DNA of 23,520 nt from Utricularia gibba. Lineage: Eukaryota; Streptophyta; Magnoliopsida; Lamiales; Lentibulariaceae. The notes beneath the pieces were generated by a model. That model was not told the DNA's origin. It made no database searches and saw only the letters and a list, made by a program, of their open reading frames with translations. Below are positions 18,827-23,520 of the stretch, piece after piece. The position numbers and the translations under genes were made by a program. Numbering within the stretch: the first letter of the stretch is position 1; every line of letters starts with the position of its first letter. The stretch covers positions 1 through 23,520 of the forward strand of contig NEEC01000335.1 of NCBI GenBank assembly GCA_002189035.1, given 5' to 3'.

Positions 18827-20947
18827 AAAAATATTTTTTTGTCATTGTAGAAAGCTCATCACGCCACGCACACCACCCTGGAGAGGTTTCAACAGCTGTT
18901 ATGAACTCACAACCCCTTGCTCAGCAGATTCAGTAAAATTCTCTAACACTTGGGCTTCCAACGGATCATATCCCATATTCATTCATACGAAATTGTGCAA
19001 GAATAATGTGACTTTGAGTTTGAACTAGATAGTAGGACGCTGATCGAAGAATGGCCCATCGAGTCTCTAAAATTGGCCGTCCTCGCTCAACAAATGTGGG
19101 GTGCACGTGACATCCCAATTTCAACAAATGCATCATGATTTTCGTCGAGTGGGCCCATGAGCCCGTCCGAACCCGGGGCCCGGGCCAAGGGCCCCTCGAG
19201 AGCGCCCGCCTCAATACGAGGAGGTGTTCCTTCAAAAACCATATACGCGTCTCGTCACAACCCAACGTTAATAAATGCATCACTTTTTTTGGCGCGCTAC
19301 TGCTGACTTTGGGCCTGAGTTCGGCACGACCTCCGGCCGATCAGGGTGCCCCACCGAGAGCTCCTCCTTAAGTATAAAGTGTGTTGTTGAAAAAAACCGT
19401 GTGCGGTTCTCGTGACATCCTAACTTCAACAAATGCATCACGATTTTCGTCGAGTCGGACGGGACCGGGCTCCCGGGGCCCGGACGAGGCGCAGCGCCCG
19501 CTCCCTCCCCCCAAAACTAGAAGGTGTTCCATGGAAAACCATTTAGGCGGCTCGTGACAACCCAAAGTTAATAAATGCATCACTTTCTTTGCCGGGCTAC
19601 AATGACTTTACGCTCGAGCCTGGTACGACGTATGGGAAGATTCGAGTGCCCCCGAGAGCGTCTCCACAAGTATAAAGCGTGTTGTTGAAAAAACCGTGTT
19701 GGTGCACGTGACATCCTAATTTCAACAAATGTGTCACGATTTTCGCCGAGTGGGACCAGAGTGGGCTCATCAGCCAGACCGAACCCGGGGCCCAAGCCAA
19801 GGGCCCCTCGAGAGCGCCCCCCCACAAAACTAGATGGTGTTCCACGAAAAAAAATTAGGCGGCTCGTGATAACCCAACGCTAAGAAATGCATCCCTTTTT
19901 TCGCCGGCTAAAACTGACTTTGGGCTCATGCCCGGCGCGACCCCAGCCCGTGTGCATACGCAGCAGCACCACGAGGCCACATGGGCTTGGTTAATGCCCG
20001 CGTGCTCGAGCAGCAGCCACAAGGCCATACGGCCGTGGAAAAAAAGAAAACAACCATAAAATACAATAAGCCAAAAATAAAAAATAAATTGATAAACCCT
20101 TGGTTCGGTTCGGGCCAATCAAAACCCGTAGGGTTTAACCCGTTCGGGTTGAACAGAAAGACAACCCCATGGGTCATGCAAACTGTAATACCCAGAATTT
20201 CATCGGGTTGGGTCCGAACCTGAATGGATCCAACCCAGGCCCATCTCTAATCATAATCATATGATATAGGTTTATTAAATTATAAATAATTGAAATACAT
20301 TATTTATTAAACCGTAGGATAACTGTGAAAGCTTCTTTGACTTAATTATTACCATTTGATCCTCAGTTGTACTTTGGATGGAGTGTGTATTTTTACTTTA
20401 GTCAATTTAATTAGCATTCGATCCTTGGTTATGATTCAGATCATATTTGCTATTTTTTACTTTAAATATTTTTATTATCATTCGATCCTTAAGTATAATG
20501 CGGATCGAGCGCGTATTTTTTATTTTAATATTTTTTATTAGCATTCGAACGTTAGGTATGCTGCGGATCGAGCGTATATTTTTCACTCTCATATTTTTAT
20601 TAGCCTTAGATCCTTAGGTATACTTTGGATCGAGTGCATATTCATTTATTTTAAATCTTAATTAGCGTTCACCGTTAGGAGCAATTTAGAACGTGTATAC
20701 ATTACAATGCCATGCCACACGGGCGTGGTTTACGCACAACCCACGCCCGTGTGCCCTTGCAATGTAAACACGCTCCACATTGCTCCTAAGGATCGAGCGT
20801 TAACACAAGTTTCAAGTAAACCATCTCCACTCGATCCGAATCATGTCTAAAGACCGAAAGCCAATAAAAATATTAAAATAAAAAATATACGCTCGATCCG
20901 CATCATATCTTAGAATCGAATGCAAATAGAATCGTTCAAATAAAAAA
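18625..20947. repeat. Satellite unit 9 (2323 bp), indel-rich
   Basis: This full copy has about eight single-base losses relative to the common form. They are CTCCGGCCGATC near 19333, GTTGGTGCACG near 19699, GCCGGCTAAAAC near 19904, AATAAATTGAT near 20084, GGGCCAATC near 20113, a shortened T run near 20452, GCGTTCACCG near 20666, and a C-tract change near 19503. Losses inside non-homopolymer text are commoner here than in units 2 to 8. Confidence 0.96.
19107..19944. repeat. GC-rich ABABAB block, unit 9
   Basis: A copies start at 19107, 19412 and 19708; B copies start at 19254, 19554 and 19866. Confidence 0.92.
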
Positions 20948-21147
20948 TATACACTCGATTGGAATCTAACCAAGGATCGAATGCTAATTAAAATGATTAA
21001 AATAAAAATGCACACTCCATCCAAAGTATAACTAAGGGTCGAATGCTAATAAAATTAAAACTAAGAAACTTTCACATGTAGTATATGCTTTAATAACTAA
21101 CGTATTTACATTATTTATATTTTAATAAACATATATCACATGATTAT
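20253..21147. repeat. Foldback element 9, small deletions
   Basis: This copy is 895 bp. The stem-loop at 20716-20753 is intact. Single-base losses occur near 20452 (T run), 20666 (GTTCACCG), 20963 (GAATCTAACC) and 21058 (A run). Confidence 0.93.
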
Positions 21148-23258
21148 AAAAATATTTTTTTTGTCATTGTAGAAAGCTCATCACGCCGTACACCACCTGG
21201 AGAGGTTTCAACAGCTGTTATGAACTCACAACCCCTTGCTCAGCAGATTCAGTAAAATTCTCTAACACTTGGGCTTCCAACGGATCATATCCCATATTCA
21301 TTCATACGAAATTGTGCAAGAATAATGTGACTTTGAGTTTGAACTAGATAGTAGGACGCTGATCGAAGAATGGCCCATCGAGTCTCTAAAATTGGCCGTC
21401 CTCGCAACAAATGTGGGGTGCACGTGACATCCCAATTTCAACAAATGCATCATGATTTTCGTCGAGTGGGCCCATGAGCCCGTCCGAACCCGGGGCCCGG
21501 GCCAAGGGCCCCTCGAGAGCGCCGCCTCAATACGAGGAGGTGTTCCTTCAAAAACCATATACGCGTCTCGTCACAACCAACGTTAATAAATGCATCACTT
21601 TTTTTGGCGCGCTACTGCTGACTTTGGGCCTGAGTTCGGCACGACCTCCGGCTCGATCAGGGTGCCCCACGAGAGCTCCTCCTTAAGTATAAAGTGTGTT
21701 GTTGAAAAAAACGTGTGCGGTTCTCGTGACATCCTAACTTCAACAAATGCATCACGATTTTCGTCGAGTCGGACGGGACCGGGCTCCCGGGGCCCGGACG
21801 AGGCGCAGCGCCCGCTCCCCTCCCCCCAAAACTAGAAGGTGTTCCATGGAAAACCATTTAGGCGGCTCGTGACAACCCAAAGTTAATAAATGCATCACTT
21901 TCTTTGCCGGGCTACAATGACTTTACGCTCGAGCCTGGTACGACGTATGGGAAGATTCGAGTGCCCCCCGAGAGCGTCTCCACAAGTATAAAGCGTGTTG
22001 TTGAAAAAACCGTGTTGGGTGCACGTGACATCCTAATTTCAACAAATGTGTCACGATTTTCGCCGAGTGGGACCAGAGTGGGCTCATCAGCCAGACGAAC
22101 CGGGGCCCAAGCCAAGGGCCCCTCGAGAGCGCCCCCCACAAAACTAGATGGTGTTCCACGAAAAAAATTAGGCGGCTCGTGATAACCAACGCTAAGAAAT
22201 GCATCCCTTTTTTTCGCCGGGCTAAAACTGACTTTGGGCTCATGCCGGCGGACCCCAGCCCGTGTGCATACGCAGCAGCACCACCACGAGGCACATGGGC
22301 TTGGTTAATGCCCGCGTGCTCGAGCAGCAGCCACAAGGCCATACGGCCGTGGAAAAAAAAAAACAACCATAAAATACAATAAGCCAAAAATAAAAAATAA
22401 AATTGATAAACCCTTGGTTCGGTTCGGGCCCAATCAAAACCCGTAGGGTTTAACCCGTTCGGGTTGAACAGAAAGACAACCCATGGGTCATGCAAACTGT
22501 AATACCCAGAATTTCATCGGGTTGGGTCCGAACCTGAATGGATCCAACCCAGGCCCATCTCTAATCATAATCATATGATATAGGTTTATTAAATTATAAA
22601 TAATTGAAATACATTATTTATTAAACCGTAGGATAACTGTGAAAGCTTCTTTGACTTAATTATTACCATTTGATCCTCAGTTGTACTTTGGATGGAGTGT
22701 GTATTTTTACTTTAGTCAATTTAATTAGCATTCGATCCTTGGTTATGATTCAGATCATATTTGCTATTTTTTACTTTAAATATTTTTATTATCATTCGAT
22801 CCTTAAGTATAATGCGGATCGAGCGCGTATTTTTTATTTTAATATTTTTTATTAGCATTCGAACGTTAGGTATGCTGCGGATCGAGCGTATATTTTTCAC
22901 TCTCATATTTTTATTAGCCTTAGATCCTTAGGTATACTTTGGATCGAGTGCATATTCATTTATTTTAAATCTTAATTAGCGTTCCACCGTTAGGAGCAAT
23001 TTAGAACGTGTATACATTACAATGCCATGCCACACGGGTGGTTTACGCACAACCACGCCCGTGTGCCCTTGCAATGTAAACACGCTCCACATTGCTCCTA
23101 AGGATCGAGCGTTAACACAAGTTTCAAGTAAACCATCTCCACTCGATCCGAATCATGTCTAAAGACCGAAAGCCAATAAAAATATTAAAATAAAAAATAT
23201 ACGCTCGATCCGCATCATATCTTAGAATCGAATGCAAATAGAATCGTTCAAATAAAAA
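20948..23258. repeat. Satellite unit 10 (2311 bp), most decayed full copy
   Basis: This is the shortest full copy. Changes from the common form include GAATCTAACC near 20963, GCCGTACACCACCTGG near 21186, CCTCGCAACAA near 21401, GCGCCGCC near 21520, AACCAACG near 21575, CAGACGAACCGGGG near 22092, ATAACCAACG near 22182, and ATGCCGGCGGACCCC near 22242. There is also an extra CAC triplet near 22281, a merged A run near 22352, and deletions in the core hairpin near 23037 and 23051. Most are deletions of one base. Confidence 0.96.
21424..22256. repeat. GC-rich ABABAB block, unit 10
   Basis: A copies start at 21424, 21726 and 22025; B copies start at 21570, 21869 and 22179. It is the shortest version of the block (833 bp) because of scattered one-base losses. 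Confidence 0.91.
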
Positions 23259-23459
23259 TATACACTCGATTGGAATCTTAACCAAGGATCGAATGCTAAT
23301 TAAAATGATTAAAATAAAAATGCACACTCCATCCAAAGTATAACTAAGGGTCGAATGCTAATAAAATTAAAAACTAAGAAACTTTCACATGTAGTATATG
23401 CTTTAATAACTAACGTATTTACATTATTTATATTTTAATAAACATATATCACATGATTA
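22567..23459. repeat. Foldback element 10, stem damaged
   Basis: This copy is about 893 bp. The left stem of the central hairpin (from 23031) reads CACACGGGTGG, two bases short of CACACGGGCGTGG. One C is also lost at the loop edge (CACAACCACG near 23049). The outer end reads ATGATTA, one T short. The long arms are otherwise present, so the overall foldback would still form. Confidence 0.92.
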
Positions 23460-23520
23460 AAAATATTTTTTTTGTCATTGTAGAAAGCTCATCACGCCAC
23501 GCACACCACCTGGAGAGGTT
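23259..23520. repeat. Satellite unit 11, partial (first 262 bp)
   Basis: This is the start of an eleventh copy, cut by the window end. It covers the distal right arm of a foldback element (ending near 23459 with ATGATTA, one T short of the usual ATGATTAT) and the first part of linker 1. It also shows the one-C loss CACCACCTGG near 23505 that is seen in unit 10. Confidence 0.95.

Larger units (their letters stand above)
1..23520. repeat. Tandem array of a ~2.33-kb satellite unit, ten full copies plus one partial
   Basis: The same text of about 2,330 bases recurs head to tail across the whole window. A fixed landmark (TATACACTCGATTGG) recurs every 2311 to 2332 bases, at 1, 2316, 4643, 6975, 9306, 11634, 13964, 16293, 18625, 20948 and 23259. 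All copies share one orientation. Differences are mostly single-base indels in homopolymers, with few substitutions and no insertion larger than a few bases. No unique DNA lies between copies, so the unit boundary is arbitrary. The window begins and ends inside the array. Such a long unit with internal subrepeats fits a complex plant satellite derived from transposable-element sequence. The structure is seen directly; the plant origin is inferred. Confidence 0.98.

Noticed and set aside
20356-20541. Short forward and reverse open frames in the foldback arms of units 9 and 10 (also 22670-22855 and 20812-21024)
   Set aside because: They are AT-rich frames rich in I, F, N and K that follow the 62-bp subrepeats and appear only where a one-base loss opens the frame.
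1-23520. Ribosomal DNA intergenic spacer array
   Set aside because: No 18S, 5.8S, 25S or 5S sequence is seen anywhere, and ten units in 23.5 kb leave no room for rRNA genes.

Overview
This window is one uninterrupted array of a long tandem repeat (satellite). A unit of about 2,330 bp is present in ten full head-to-tail copies plus a partial eleventh. The units start at 1, 2316, 4643, 6975, 9306, 11634, 13964, 16293, 18625, 20948 and 23259, phased arbitrarily on a conserved TATACACTCGATTGG. The first ten units are 2315, 2327, 2332, 2331, 2328, 2330, 2329, 2332, 2323 and 2311 bp long. Copies differ mainly by one- or two-base indels and a few substitutions. No single-copy DNA interrupts the array and neither edge is in the window. 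I find no credible protein-coding gene, tRNA, rRNA or CRISPR array.

Each unit has four parts. (1) An AT-rich 0.9-kb foldback element is a very long imperfect inverted repeat. Its arms are built from 61-65 bp tandem subrepeats (six on the left, five on the right), and it is closed by a GC-rich hairpin with a 13-bp perfect stem and a 12-nt loop. (2) A linker of about 280 bp begins with a pyrimidine tract ending in TTGTAG and has an exon-like look. (3) A GC-rich, CpG-rich block of about 840 bp is built from six subrepeats of about 150 bp in the order A-B-A-B-A-B. (4) A linker of about 310 bp carries GGGTT/AACCC-type motifs and a TGTAATACCCAGAATTTC motif that recall plant transposable-element termini. 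The DNA is therefore repetitive at several scales: 6-bp dyads inside 62-bp subrepeats inside a 0.9-kb palindrome, and 150-bp subrepeats paired into ~300-bp AB modules, all inside a 2.33-kb unit. Some variants suggest a further 4.66-kb dimer across units 4 to 7.

The organism is most likely a eukaryote, and I lean to a flowering-plant nuclear genome. Reasons are the satellite organisation, the foldback-element architecture, the TE-like motifs and the lack of coding density. I cannot name the species or a repeat family. Near-identity of the copies and the many retained CpGs point to recent amplification or active homogenisation. Units 9, 10 and 11 carry many more single-base deletions than units 2 to 8, which means either decay towards an array edge or lower consensus quality there.

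The most interesting object is the foldback element locked inside the satellite unit. It could be a non-autonomous transposon captured and amplified with its flanks, a source of long hairpin RNA, or a structure that promotes amplification of the array. The sequence alone does not decide between these.
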